Translations under genes and position numbers: made by a program
Notes under the pieces: model-generated
Database searches by the model: none
Told to the model about the DNA's origin: nothing
The model's input: only the letters and a program-made list of their open reading frames with translations
Source: Syntrophomonas sp. UBA4922
GTDB lineage: Bacteria > Bacillota > Syntrophomonadia > Syntrophomonadales > Syntrophomonadaceae
Direction of reading: 5' to 3'
Assembly: GCA_002398825.1 (NCBI GenBank)
Contig: DHBS01000040.1
Span: 76,735 to 94,403, forward strand
Length of the DNA stretch: 17,669 nucleotides
Part shown: positions 8,238 to 15,324 of the stretch, piece by piece
How the letters are laid out: each line of letters begins with the position of its first letter
How positions within the stretch are numbered: position 1 is the stretch's first letter

Positions 8238-8316
8238 TTCCTCTGTTCATATCCGGATGGATACCTGCCAATTATCCTGGCAAGAATAGTGTTGAGCATC
8301 TCTGAAGGGGAAACGG

Positions 8317-9393
8317 ATGTACAAAACCAGAATTATCGAGGCCAAGGATAAAGCCAGCTATAATCGTTTTATTGCCCAGCATCCCAAAGGGCATTTTCTG
8401 CAATTATGGGAATGGGGGCAGGTTAAGAATCTGACCGGCTGGAAACCGATAAGACTGGTCCTGGAAAAGGACGGACAAATCAGGGCAGCTATGCTGATCC
8501 TCAAACGCACCCTGCCCATCCCGCTGGTTAAACGCGCCATTTTTTACTCCCCGCGCGGCCCTGTGGCCGATCAGGATAATGCCGAAGAGCACCGGCTGTT
8601 ATTTGCAGCTGCCAGGCAGATTGCCCGCCGCGAGGGGGCAATCTTCGTGAAAATCGACCCCGATATCCCGGCCCAGAACCAGAACTATGCCAAAATGCTG
8701 TCTGCCTGCGGTTTTCAGCGTCAACTGTCGGGGCTCAACTTCGAAGGAGTGCAGCCCAACTATGTGATGCGCCTCGATCTTACCCCCGAGCCGGCTGAAC
8801 TGCTGGCTGATATGCACCAAAAATGGCGCTACAATATCAAACTGGCGGGAAGAAAAGGAGTCACCGTCACTCAGGCTGAAGAACGGACAGATTTAGAGGT
8901 TTTTTACTCCATATTGGAGGAGACTGCCCAACGGGATCATTTCCTGATAAGAGGCTATTCGTATTTCGAATCTATTTGGGATCATATGATCGCCAATGGT
9001 TATGCCCGCATATTTCTGGCCCATTATCAGGGGGAAATCGTGGCCGGAACCCTGGCCTTTATTCTGGGCGACAAGGCCTGGTATCTTTATGGCGCGTCCA
9101 GCAACCGCCACCGCAATGTAATGCCAAATTACCTTTTGCAGTGGGAAATGATCCGCTGGGCCAAAGCGCAAGGATGCACAGTGTATGATTTTCGAGGGGT
9201 ATCCGGCGATTTGGATGAAGAGAACCCCTTATACGGCCTGTATCGTTTTAAAAAAGGATTTAACGGGGTATTAACTGAATTTGTAGGTGAATGGGATTTC
9301 GTCTACCGGCCTGTTTGGTATTGGCTGTGGACCCGGATGCTGCCGGTTTATTTAGGGCGCAGACGCGGTCTTGCAGGCCAGGGGGGCGACTGA
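8317..9393 (+). CDS. FemAB-type peptidoglycan aminoacyltransferase
   Basis: The 358-residue product belongs to the FemAB/FemX family, whose members move an amino acid from aminoacyl-tRNA to the side chain of a lipid-linked peptidoglycan precursor, building the interpeptide bridge. The N-terminal hallmarks FLQLWEWGQVKNLTGWKP and FYSPRGPV (near 84-91), the central HQKWRYNIKLAGRKGV (near 168-183), and the second GNAT-like half with AGTLAF, WYLYGAS and YDFRGVSGD are all present and intact. It is cytoplasmic, acting at the membrane face. The AAGGGG at 8305-8310 supports ATG 8317. It is seven bases upstream of a racemase-like gene, so a link between a D-amino acid and bridge formation is plausible but unproven. 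The amino acid added cannot be predicted. Confidence 0.92.
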   Translation: MYKTRIIEAKDKASYNRFIAQHPKGHFLQLWEWGQVKNLTGWKPIRLVLEKDGQIRAAMLILKRTLPIPLVKRAIFYSPRGPVADQDNAEEHRLLFAAARQIARREGAIFVKIDPDIPAQNQNYAKMLSACGFQRQLSGLNFEGVQPNYVMRLDLTPEPAELLADMHQKWRYNIKLAGRKGVTVTQAEERTDLEVFYSILEETAQRDHFLIRGYSYFESIWDHMIANGYARIFLAHYQGEIVAGTLAFILGDKAWYLYGASSNRHRNVMPNYLLQWEMIRWAKAQGCTVYDFRGVSGDLDEENPLYGLYRFKKGFNGVLTEFVGEWDFVYRPVWYWLWTRMLPVYLGRRRGLAGQGGD

Positions 9394-9400
9394 TACAGCT

Positions 9401-10555
9401 ATGCACGACAAATGGGTAGAGATTGATGATGATGCCATACTCCATAATCTAACCGGAGTGCGATCGCTGCTGTCAGAACAGACCAGACTGATTGCAGTGG
9501 TAAAAGCCAATGCTTACGGGCATGGCATGGTGGAAACCGCCAGCCTCCTGGCAGATAACGGGGTTGAGTATTTTGCGGTCACCTTTTTGGATGAAGCCCT
9601 GCAGTTGCGTGAAGCTGGATTAGAGGAAGCCATATTGCTGCTCAGTCCGCTGGCGGACCAGGTCTCACTGCAAAAGGCTATCAGGGCACAGATTACGGTG
9701 ATGATTTCCGGCCCGGATGACGCTGTCCTGGCCGATCAGGTCAGCCAGACTGAACAAATCATGCTGTCGGTTCACCTTAAGCTTGAAACCGGTCTGAACC
9801 GTTTTGGCCTGTCTCATGAGGAGGTCATTAAGGTTTGTGAGGCATTAAGTCGCAATCCCTACATATACATTGAAGGGATATATACTCACATGGCTCACGC
9901 AGGTGCCAGCGACCCTAGTTTTACTTTAAAGCAGTATGAGTGTTTTATGCAAACCGTCAGAAGCCTGGAGGAAAGGGGTTATAATATTCCCATAAAGCAT
10001 TGTGCCAACAGTGCGGCAACACTGCGATTTCCGGAGATGCACCTGGACGCGGTGCGCATTGGAACACTGCTCTCGGGACAGTATCCGGTCGGTAAGATGC
10101 CTAAACCGATCACGCTCCGGGATCCGTTTCAGTACAAGACCCGCATCATTTCCCTCAATGAGCGCCCGGCGGGCAGTTATATGGGATACTTCAGAACTTA
10201 TCGCCTGCGGAGAGCGGCCCGTATTGCAGTTTTGCCGGCAGGATTCATTGACGGGGTGGCGGTAGATGTGTCCAATCCGCCGGCAGGGGGGCTAGACGCC
10301 TTAAAAAGAGCCATAAAGATGCTGTTGGCCTGGCTGCGTTTCTCCAGGTTCACCGCCCGGGTGTATATACAGGGCCATCCCTGTGCGGTGGCCGGCAAAG
10401 TATTCATGCAGCTTACGCTGGTGGAACTGCCCGCTGATCTGGAAGCCGGGGTGGGAACGGAAGTATCCCTGCCGGCCAAAAAATCCCTGGTTTCACCGGC
10501 AATTAAACGCATTCATAGCAGAGTACAGTATAAGGCTACAGTCAACGGTCATTGA
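9401..10555 (+). CDS. alr: Divergent alanine racemase-like PLP enzyme
   Basis: The 384-residue product has the fold-type III racemase layout. The PLP lysine is K35 in AVVKANAYGHG, followed by KLETGLNRFGL, THMAH, HCANSAA and R219 in DAVRIG, all expected around PLP. The C-terminal half departs from family norm. The catalytic SYG tyrosine region reads SYMGYFRTY (259-267), where Y263 is the probable base. GYADG reads GFIDG, followed by an extra stretch of about 22 residues (295-318, a hydrophobic, basic helix). The MDQ motif reads MQL (336-338), losing its aspartate. The enzyme may be an alanine racemase or act on another amino acid. ATG 9401, seven bases after the femAB stop, fits the family N-terminus; an in-frame TTG at 9371 would overlap femAB. 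The nearest ribosome binding site (AGGGGGG, 9380-9386) is unusually far. Confidence 0.85.
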   Translation: MHDKWVEIDDDAILHNLTGVRSLLSEQTRLIAVVKANAYGHGMVETASLLADNGVEYFAVTFLDEALQLREAGLEEAILLLSPLADQVSLQKAIRAQITVMISGPDDAVLADQVSQTEQIMLSVHLKLETGLNRFGLSHEEVIKVCEALSRNPYIYIEGIYTHMAHAGASDPSFTLKQYECFMQTVRSLEERGYNIPIKHCANSAATLRFPEMHLDAVRIGTLLSGQYPVGKMPKPITLRDPFQYKTRIISLNERPAGSYMGYFRTYRLRRAARIAVLPAGFIDGVAVDVSNPPAGGLDALKRAIKMLLAWLRFSRFTARVYIQGHPCAVAGKVFMQLTLVELPADLEAGVGTEVSLPAKKSLVSPAIKRIHSRVQYKATVNGH

Positions 10556-10571
10556 GAAGAGGAGGTTGACG

Positions 10572-11462
10572 GTGAAGAAGAGGATTGTGATAGGATTAAT
10601 ACTGGTTTTTCTGCTTATCCTGTTGATTATGGCAGTTCAGAGCATCAGCCAGCCCCAGGCCGGTTTAAAAAGCATTGGCAAAATCGGGGTTATTGAGGTT
10701 TCCGGCACCATTACCGGTACCAGCACGTCAAATCTCCTGCAGGGCACTACTGCCAGCGCCCGAGACATTATGGCTATCATCCGCCAGGCAGCAGCCCGTC
10801 AGGATATCAAAGCGGTAGTGCTTAGAGTCGACAGCCCCGGAGGAACCTCTGTAGCCTCACAAGAAATCGGGGTGGAGCTTGATAAGCTCAGGGCGACCGG
10901 AAAACCGGTTATAACCTCGATGGGGGATGTGTGCGCCTCTGGCGGTTATTGGATCGCCTGCAGCACGGACCATATCATGGCCAACCCCGCCACTTTGACA
11001 GGCAGCATCGGGGTTATTATGCAGATGCAGAACATCGAAGGACTGTACGAAAAGCTTGGGGTTAAAGAGGTGGTCATCAAAAGCGGCCAGCATAAGGATA
11101 TCGGATCTCCTTTCCGCGATCTTTCTCCAGAAGAACAACAAATATTGCAGGGTATTGTACAGGACTCCTATCAGCAGTTTATTGATCAAGTGGTGAAAGG
11201 CCGCGAGGGCAAAATTACCCGTGAACAATTGATGCCCCTGGCCGACGGGAGGATTTTCACCGGAGCCCAGGCCAGAGATTTGGGGTTAGTAGACAGTTTG
11301 GGAGATTACTATGATGCGATCGAGCAGGCCAAAGTCATGGCAGGTATACAGGGAGAAGTTCCTATTGAGGTGCTCAACCAGCAGGACATGTGGAAGCGCC
11401 TGGTTACCAGCCTGGAGAGCACCTTCCTGGGTAATCAGCCAACTACCAGGTTATATTATTAA
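10572..11462 (+). CDS. sppA: Signal peptide peptidase SppA
   Basis: This 296-residue serine protease degrades leftover signal peptides and other membrane peptides outside the membrane. A single N-terminal anchor (about 5-24) precedes the soluble Clp-like domain. The Ser/Lys dyad is S123 in CASGGYW and K175 in KSGQHKD, with the conserved VDSPGG at 86-91 and TGSIGV at 143-148. Its length fits the short Gram-positive form with one catalytic domain. I chose GTG 10572 because AGGAGG at 10559-10564 lies seven bases upstream and the product begins with KKR and the membrane anchor. The longer in-frame extension to 10383 would overlap the racemase. It is 16 bases after the racemase and 15 before the Yip1 gene, so all are probably one operon. 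Confidence 0.95.
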   Translation: MKKRIVIGLILVFLLILLIMAVQSISQPQAGLKSIGKIGVIEVSGTITGTSTSNLLQGTTASARDIMAIIRQAAARQDIKAVVLRVDSPGGTSVASQEIGVELDKLRATGKPVITSMGDVCASGGYWIACSTDHIMANPATLTGSIGVIMQMQNIEGLYEKLGVKEVVIKSGQHKDIGSPFRDLSPEEQQILQGIVQDSYQQFIDQVVKGREGKITREQLMPLADGRIFTGAQARDLGLVDSLGDYYDAIEQAKVMAGIQGEVPIEVLNQQDMWKRLVTSLESTFLGNQPTTRLYY

Positions 11463-11477
11463 CTAGGGGGACTGGGT

Positions 11478-12059
11478 TTGACCATATTGGATGTGCTTTA
11501 CGGATTAATCTTTCAACCGCAGGGCACCATGCGGGAATTAGCCCGCACACGGCCTTTGTTGGCGGGCTTCCTGGTTTTTATAGGGGTATATTTCGCCAAT
11601 TATCTTTTGCAGGAGGCCAGCAGCGCCATCAGTCAGAACGGATTAGGATTGCCAGGATACGCTTCATGGATGCTGGCGAGCCTGGGGGCCGTTACGGCAG
11701 TTGTGATATGGTTTGTTTCCGCAGGTCTGTTTTCCCTGCTGGCAGAGATTATTTACGGGTACGGCAATGGCAAAGCGGTTTTGAGCTGCCTGGGCTTTGC
11801 GGTTTTTCCCGGCATTTTGGGCCCGGCTTTATATTATGCCGCAATTTTATTGGACCTGCCCGGCGTGGGCGCATTGTTGTATCTCCTGTCCGGTTTATGG
11901 GTGATAGGATTGCAGGTTCTGGCAGTGCGTGAGGCCTTAACCTTGACTACCGGGCAGGCGGTCTTGATATATTTGTTGCCGATGGCATCATTTCTCTTGA
12001 TCGGGGCGTTATTGCTGATCATCGGCGGCCTGGCTTTGAGTTCTTTACCTCTGCTTTAG
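11478..12059 (+). CDS. Yip1-family integral membrane protein
   Basis: The 193-residue product has a short N-terminal segment with FQPQGTMRELA, typical of the bacterial Yip1 domain family, followed by about five hydrophobic segments (near 26-45, 62-92, 100-124, 129-151 and 160-190). Members are polytopic membrane proteins without a settled bacterial function. Translation starts at TTG 11478, supported by TAGGGGG at 11464-11470 seven bases before it; no ATG is well placed. It follows sppA by 15 bases and is very likely co-transcribed, so a joint role in membrane protein turnover or envelope stress is a reasonable guess only. The end of the gene overlaps the first base of the sigma-H-like promoter for spo0F. 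Confidence 0.85.
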   Translation: MTILDVLYGLIFQPQGTMRELARTRPLLAGFLVFIGVYFANYLLQEASSAISQNGLGLPGYASWMLASLGAVTAVVIWFVSAGLFSLLAEIIYGYGNGKAVLSCLGFAVFPGILGPALYYAAILLDLPGVGALLYLLSGLWVIGLQVLAVREALTLTTGQAVLIYLLPMASFLLIGALLLIIGGLALSSLPLL

Positions 12060-12087
12060 AAGGATGTTCATCATCGATGCAGAATTG
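12059..12087 (+). promoter_or_regulatory. Sigma-H-like promoter of spo0F
   Basis: GAAGGATGT (12059-12067) and GCAGAATTG (12079-12087) match the Bacillus sigma-H consensus (RnAGGAwWW and RnnGAATww) with the expected spacing of 11 bases; only one base in each half departs from consensus. Bacillus subtilis spo0F is also read from a sigma-H promoter. I see no clear Spo0A box (TGTCGAA) next to it. The call rests on pattern matching alone. Confidence 0.6.
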
Positions 12088-12123
12088 TAAATATATGTTC
12101 ATGTAGGGGGAGGGGTAGCTGAA

Positions 12124-12498
12124 ATGCGCCATGAAATATTGATCGTGGATGACCAAAAGGGAGTGCGCCGCTTATTAGAAGAACTATTCAAGAAGGACGA
12201 CTGGATTGTCCATACGGCCTCCGATGGGTTAGAAGCCATTGCCAAGATTGACAGTATAACACCCCATATTATCTTAATGGATATGAAAATGCCTAATATG
12301 AACGGCCTGGAAGCCTCGCAAAAAATCCTTGAAAATCACCCTGAATTGACCATCGTTATGATGACCGCCTACGGGGAGATGGACGTTATTAAAAAAGCTC
12401 TTGATGCCGGGGTAAAAAGGTGTATTACCAAGCCTTTTGACATAATGAATCTACGTCAGGTAGTGCAGCAAATGGTAAGTGCAGAACAGGTTCAATAA
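12124..12498 (+). CDS. spo0F: Spo0F-type sporulation response regulator
   Basis: This 124-residue protein is a lone receiver domain with no output domain. The acidic pocket D9/D10 in ILIVDDQ, phosphoacceptor D53 in LMDMKMP, T81 in MTAYGE and K103 in TKPFD line up one residue short of Bacillus Spo0F numbering (D10/D11, D54, T82, K104). DDQKGVRRLLEELF and the KPFDI patch are more Spo0F-like than CheY-like. In the phosphorelay, sensor kinases phosphorylate Spo0F, which passes the phosphate through Spo0B to Spo0A to start sporulation. Its place directly before fba matches the Bacillus gene order, which strengthens the call. ATG 12124 has a strong purine site at 12106-12115. Other relay proteins are not in this window. 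Confidence 0.88.
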   Translation: MRHEILIVDDQKGVRRLLEELFKKDDWIVHTASDGLEAIAKIDSITPHIILMDMKMPNMNGLEASQKILENHPELTIVMMTAYGEMDVIKKALDAGVKRCITKPFDIMNLRQVVQQMVSAEQVQ

Positions 12499-12518
12499 TT
12501 TACAACGAGGTGATTAAT

Positions 12519-13373
12519 ATGCCGCTGGTGGGGGTTGATACCCTGTTGGAGCATGCCCAGAAGGAAGGCTATGCGGTAGGTGCTTTTAATGCCAATAACA
12601 TGGAGATCGTTCAAGCCATAATCCAGGCTGCGGAGCTGGAGAGATCTCCGGTAATCATGCAGGCCAGCCAGGGCGCCATCAAGTATGCCGGCCTGGATTA
12701 TATTACCGGAATGGTCAAAATTGCCGCCGAGAAGAGTCCGGTTCCGGTAGCCCTGCACCTTGATCACGGCACCGACTTCGATCAGGTAATAAGATGCATC
12801 CGCAGCGGGTTCAGTTCGGTGATGTATGACGGCTCCAAGTTGAGCCTTGAGGATAATATCGCTACCACCAAAAAAATACTGGAGATCGCCAACCCCATAG
12901 GGGTATCCGTAGAGGCTGAATTGGGGAAAATAGGCGGAACCGAGGATGACATTCATGTAAGCATGCGTGAAGCCGCCTACACCGATCCCGAGGAAGCCCG
13001 CTATTTTGTAGAACAGACCGGCGTAAAAAGCCTGGCTATAGCCATCGGCACCGCTCATGGGCAATACAAAGGCGAGCCCAAGCTTGATTTTGAGCGCCTG
13101 GTCACCATTCAAGGCCTGGTGAACATCCCCATAGTCTTGCACGGGTCTTCCGGGGTGCCGGATGAGGCAGTGCGCCAGGCCATCTCATTGGGGGTGCGCA
13201 AGGTTAACATCGATACCAATATCCGAGAAGCCTTCGTAGGGGCGATGAGAAAGGTTATCGAAAATAAACCGGATGAAATCGATCCCCGCCAGATCCTGGG
13301 CCCGGCTCGCGAAGCGGCTGTAAACATTATCCGCGATAAAATGAGGGTCTTTGGAAGCAGTGGCAGGATCTAG
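12519..13373 (+). CDS. fba: Class II fructose-bisphosphate aldolase
   Basis: This zinc enzyme splits fructose-1,6-bisphosphate into dihydroxyacetone phosphate and glyceraldehyde-3-phosphate, reversibly, in glycolysis and gluconeogenesis. The 284 residues hold all hallmark sites: D82 and zinc ligand H83 in HLDHG, E134 in VEAELGKIGG, H180 in AIGTAHG and H208 in LHGSSGVP. Length and spacing fit the short class IIB form close to Bacillus FbaA. I chose ATG 12519: GAGGTGA (12507-12513) lies five bases upstream and the product begins MPLVGVD, as in relatives. The in-frame GTG at 12510 is part of that ribosome binding site. It follows spo0F by 20 bases with no terminator, so it can be read from the spo0F promoter. 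Confidence 0.96.
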   Translation: MPLVGVDTLLEHAQKEGYAVGAFNANNMEIVQAIIQAAELERSPVIMQASQGAIKYAGLDYITGMVKIAAEKSPVPVALHLDHGTDFDQVIRCIRSGFSSVMYDGSKLSLEDNIATTKKILEIANPIGVSVEAELGKIGGTEDDIHVSMREAAYTDPEEARYFVEQTGVKSLAIAIGTAHGQYKGEPKLDFERLVTIQGLVNIPIVLHGSSGVPDEAVRQAISLGVRKVNIDTNIREAFVGAMRKVIENKPDEIDPRQILGPAREAAVNIIRDKMRVFGSSGRI

Positions 13374-13388
13374 AAAAAGGAGGCGCAA

Positions 13389-14030
13389 GTGCGAATATTT
13401 ATCGATTCAGCGAATATCGCCGAAATACGCGAAATACATTCCCTGGGATTTCTTGATGGAGTCACCACCAATCCAACCCTGGTAGCCAAGGAAGGACGCG
13501 ATTACCATCAGGTGATCAGCGAGATCTGTAATCTGGTGGATGGTCCCATCAGCGCCGAGGTCATCGCTCTGGACTATCCGGGCATGATGCAGGAAGCGCG
13601 GCAGTTGGCTGAGATACATCCCAATGTGGTGGTGAAGATCCCTCTCACTGAAGCTGGGCTCAGGGCCATATCCAGCCTGAACAAAGAAGGGATTAACACC
13701 AACGCCACCCTGGTCTTTTCGTGCAACCAGGCCATACTGGCGGCTCGTGCCGGGGCCAGTTATGTGAGCCCGTTTATAGGGCGGGTCGATGATATCAGTT
13801 ATGATGGGATGGCATTGCTGAAGGACTTGATCGAGATTCTGGATCAATACATGTTAGACACCGAGGTTATAGCAGCCAGTATCAGGCATCCCATGCATGT
13901 TACCGCTTCAGCCCGCGCCGGCTGCCATATAGCAACGGTTCCTTATGCGGTGATCAAACAGATGATCAGGCACCCGCTGACCGATGCCGGTATTGAAAAG
14001 TTTATGAACGATTGGAAACAGGTTTTTTAG
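13389..14030 (+). CDS. tal: Transaldolase (small, FSA/TAL type)
   Basis: This 213-residue class I aldolase-fold enzyme is of the short transaldolase type, which moves a three-carbon unit between sugar phosphates in the non-oxidative pentose-phosphate pathway. It shows FIDSANIAEI at the start, GVTTNPTLV at 24-32 and the Schiff-base lysine K83 in VVVKIPLT. The close relative fructose-6-phosphate aldolase normally has Gln at the position here occupied by E57 (SAEV); Glu is the transaldolase residue, so transaldolase is the better name. Bacillus YwjH at the same locus is the counterpart. GTG 13389 has AAGGAGG (13377-13383) five bases ahead, and the gap to fba is 15 bases. In Bacillus a murA copy follows; here glpX does. 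Confidence 0.93.
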   Translation: MRIFIDSANIAEIREIHSLGFLDGVTTNPTLVAKEGRDYHQVISEICNLVDGPISAEVIALDYPGMMQEARQLAEIHPNVVVKIPLTEAGLRAISSLNKEGINTNATLVFSCNQAILAARAGASYVSPFIGRVDDISYDGMALLKDLIEILDQYMLDTEVIAASIRHPMHVTASARAGCHIATVPYAVIKQMIRHPLTDAGIEKFMNDWKQVF

Positions 14031-14054
14031 AACCTGAGGCAGGGGGTAAAGATT

Positions 14055-15050
14055 GTGGAGAGGGAATTAGCATTGGAATTTGCCCGGGTCACCGAGGCTG
14101 CCGCCCTGGCAGCTTCCCGCTGGGTGGGCAAAGGCAATAAAGAAGCCGCTGATGATGCTGCAGTAACCGCTATGCGGGTTATGTTTGATACTGTTGCTAT
14201 TGACGGCATTGTCAAGATCGGCGAAGGGGAGATGGACGAGGCTCCCATGCTGTACATAGGCGAGCGGGTAGGAATGGGTGTGCCTCCTGAAGTTGACATA
14301 GCCGTGGATCCCCTGGAAGGGACAACTATCGTAGCCAAAGGCGGCGTCGGAGCGATTGCAGTCCTGGCGGCGGCTCCCCGGGGATCTTTATTGCACGCCC
14401 CTGACATGTATATGGACAAAATAGCGGTGGGACCGGAATGCAAAGGTCGAGTTCACCTGGACGCGCCGGTCAAGGAGAATCTGAAAGAAGTGGCCCGGGC
14501 ACTGCATAAACTGATCAGCGAAGTAACCGTGGTTATTCTGGACCGTCCCCGTCATGAACACATCGTAGAACAGGTTCGCCAGGCCGGAGCCCGCATTCGC
14601 CTGATCACCGACGGTGATATCTCGCCGGCTGTAGCTGCGGCCTATGAAGATTCCGGAGTCGATATCCTGCTGGGCATCGGCGGAGCGCCGGAAGGGGTGA
14701 TCAGCGCGGCCGCGCTCAAGTGTCTGGGCGGCGATTTTCAGGCCCGCTTAACGCCTGAGGGCCCCGAAGCCGCTGAAGAGATCCGGCGCTGCAAGGAAAT
14801 GGGCATAGAGGATATCAACACCGTGTTTACCATTGACGACCTGGTCAAATCAGAGGACGTTATTTTTGTAGCCACCGGTATAACCGGATCGTTTTTGCTC
14901 AAAGGAGTGCGCTACCACAAGCGGCGGGCCACTACCGATACGCTGGTGATGAGGAGCCTGTCAGGAACCATTCGCCGTATTATTGCCGAGCATCATCTTG
15001 ATAAAAAACCATTATTCAGAGATAATCGTATTAAGCTGAGGATGGACTAA
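14055..15050 (+). CDS. glpX: Class II fructose-1,6-bisphosphatase
   Basis: The 331-residue GlpX-type enzyme removes the 1-phosphate from fructose-1,6-bisphosphate, the committed step of gluconeogenesis. Metal- and substrate-binding residues fall at the same numbers as in Escherichia coli GlpX: D33, E57 in IGEGEMDEAP, D85 and E88 in DPLEGTT, and E213 in GAPEG. Length is normal and nothing is missing. Translation starts at GTG 14055 with AGGGGG (14041-14046) eight bases ahead. It lies 24 bases after the transaldolase and closes the spo0F-fba-tal-glpX run. With aldolase this gives a hexose-building route suited to an organism living on short carbon compounds. No strong intrinsic terminator follows. 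Confidence 0.96.
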   Translation: MERELALEFARVTEAAALAASRWVGKGNKEAADDAAVTAMRVMFDTVAIDGIVKIGEGEMDEAPMLYIGERVGMGVPPEVDIAVDPLEGTTIVAKGGVGAIAVLAAAPRGSLLHAPDMYMDKIAVGPECKGRVHLDAPVKENLKEVARALHKLISEVTVVILDRPRHEHIVEQVRQAGARIRLITDGDISPAVAAAYEDSGVDILLGIGGAPEGVISAAALKCLGGDFQARLTPEGPEAAEEIRRCKEMGIEDINTVFTIDDLVKSEDVIFVATGITGSFLLKGVRYHKRRATTDTLVMRSLSGTIRRIIAEHHLDKKPLFRDNRIKLRMD

Positions 15051-15324
15051 GCCGGTAAATTTTGCGATTTATTGGATTATCCGTTTAAATTTATGGGATA
15101 ATATCTGGCAGAGGCTTATCAAAAGTGCTATCTTAACCTTCGCCCAGTGTGACGTGCTGGGGCTTCAATCTGATGAACAAACCCTCATAATATCATGTCG
15201 GTTGGTCCAACTGTAGATAATCAGATCGGAACATTTACTTGTGATGGCTATAATTGAGTTTTCAGGGACTTATTATTGGTGTTGACCGATAAGTAGTAGA
15301 TTATGTAAATGAAAGGATGTTGGT
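15051..15324 (+). promoter_or_regulatory. Long glpX-rho intergenic region with probable rho leader
   Basis: This 274-base AT-rich stretch is the longest without a gene. It holds a possible promoter (TCGGAA 15226-15231, TATAAT 15249-15254), a second weaker one near its start (TTGGAT 15072-15077, GATAAT 15097-15102, spacing 19), a stem CCCAG/CTGGG at 15143-15161, and an 11-base inverted repeat GTTGGTCCAAC (15201-15211). The stem has no T run, so it is not a classical terminator. No coding region with a ribosome binding site was found. Confidence 0.5.
15226..15254 (+). promoter_or_regulatory. Probable sigma-A promoter of rho
   Basis: A perfect -10 box TATAAT (15249-15254) lies 17 bases after TCGGAA (15226-15231), a weak -35 match (three of six bases). 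Transcription would start near 15261, leaving a leader of roughly 65 bases before rho. Confidence 0.45.

Noticed and set aside
8266..8282. Inverted repeat TGCCA/TGGCA between pyrG and the FemAB gene as a terminator
   Set aside because: The stem has five base pairs and no T run follows, so it is too weak to call.
10383..10571. Longer N-terminus for SppA
   Set aside because: It overlaps the racemase gene, places extra sequence before the membrane anchor, and ignores the strong ribosome binding site at 10559-10564.
13389..14030. Fructose-6-phosphate aldolase as the name of the small aldolase
   Set aside because: The residue that separates the two activities is Glu (E57), as in transaldolases, rather than the Gln of fructose-6-phosphate aldolase.
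15195..15257. 20-codon open frame before rho as a leader peptide
   Set aside because: It has no ribosome binding site and no striking codon pattern.
15282..15287. TTGACC as the -35 box of a second rho promoter
   Set aside because: The best -10 candidates at the right distance match three of six bases or fewer.
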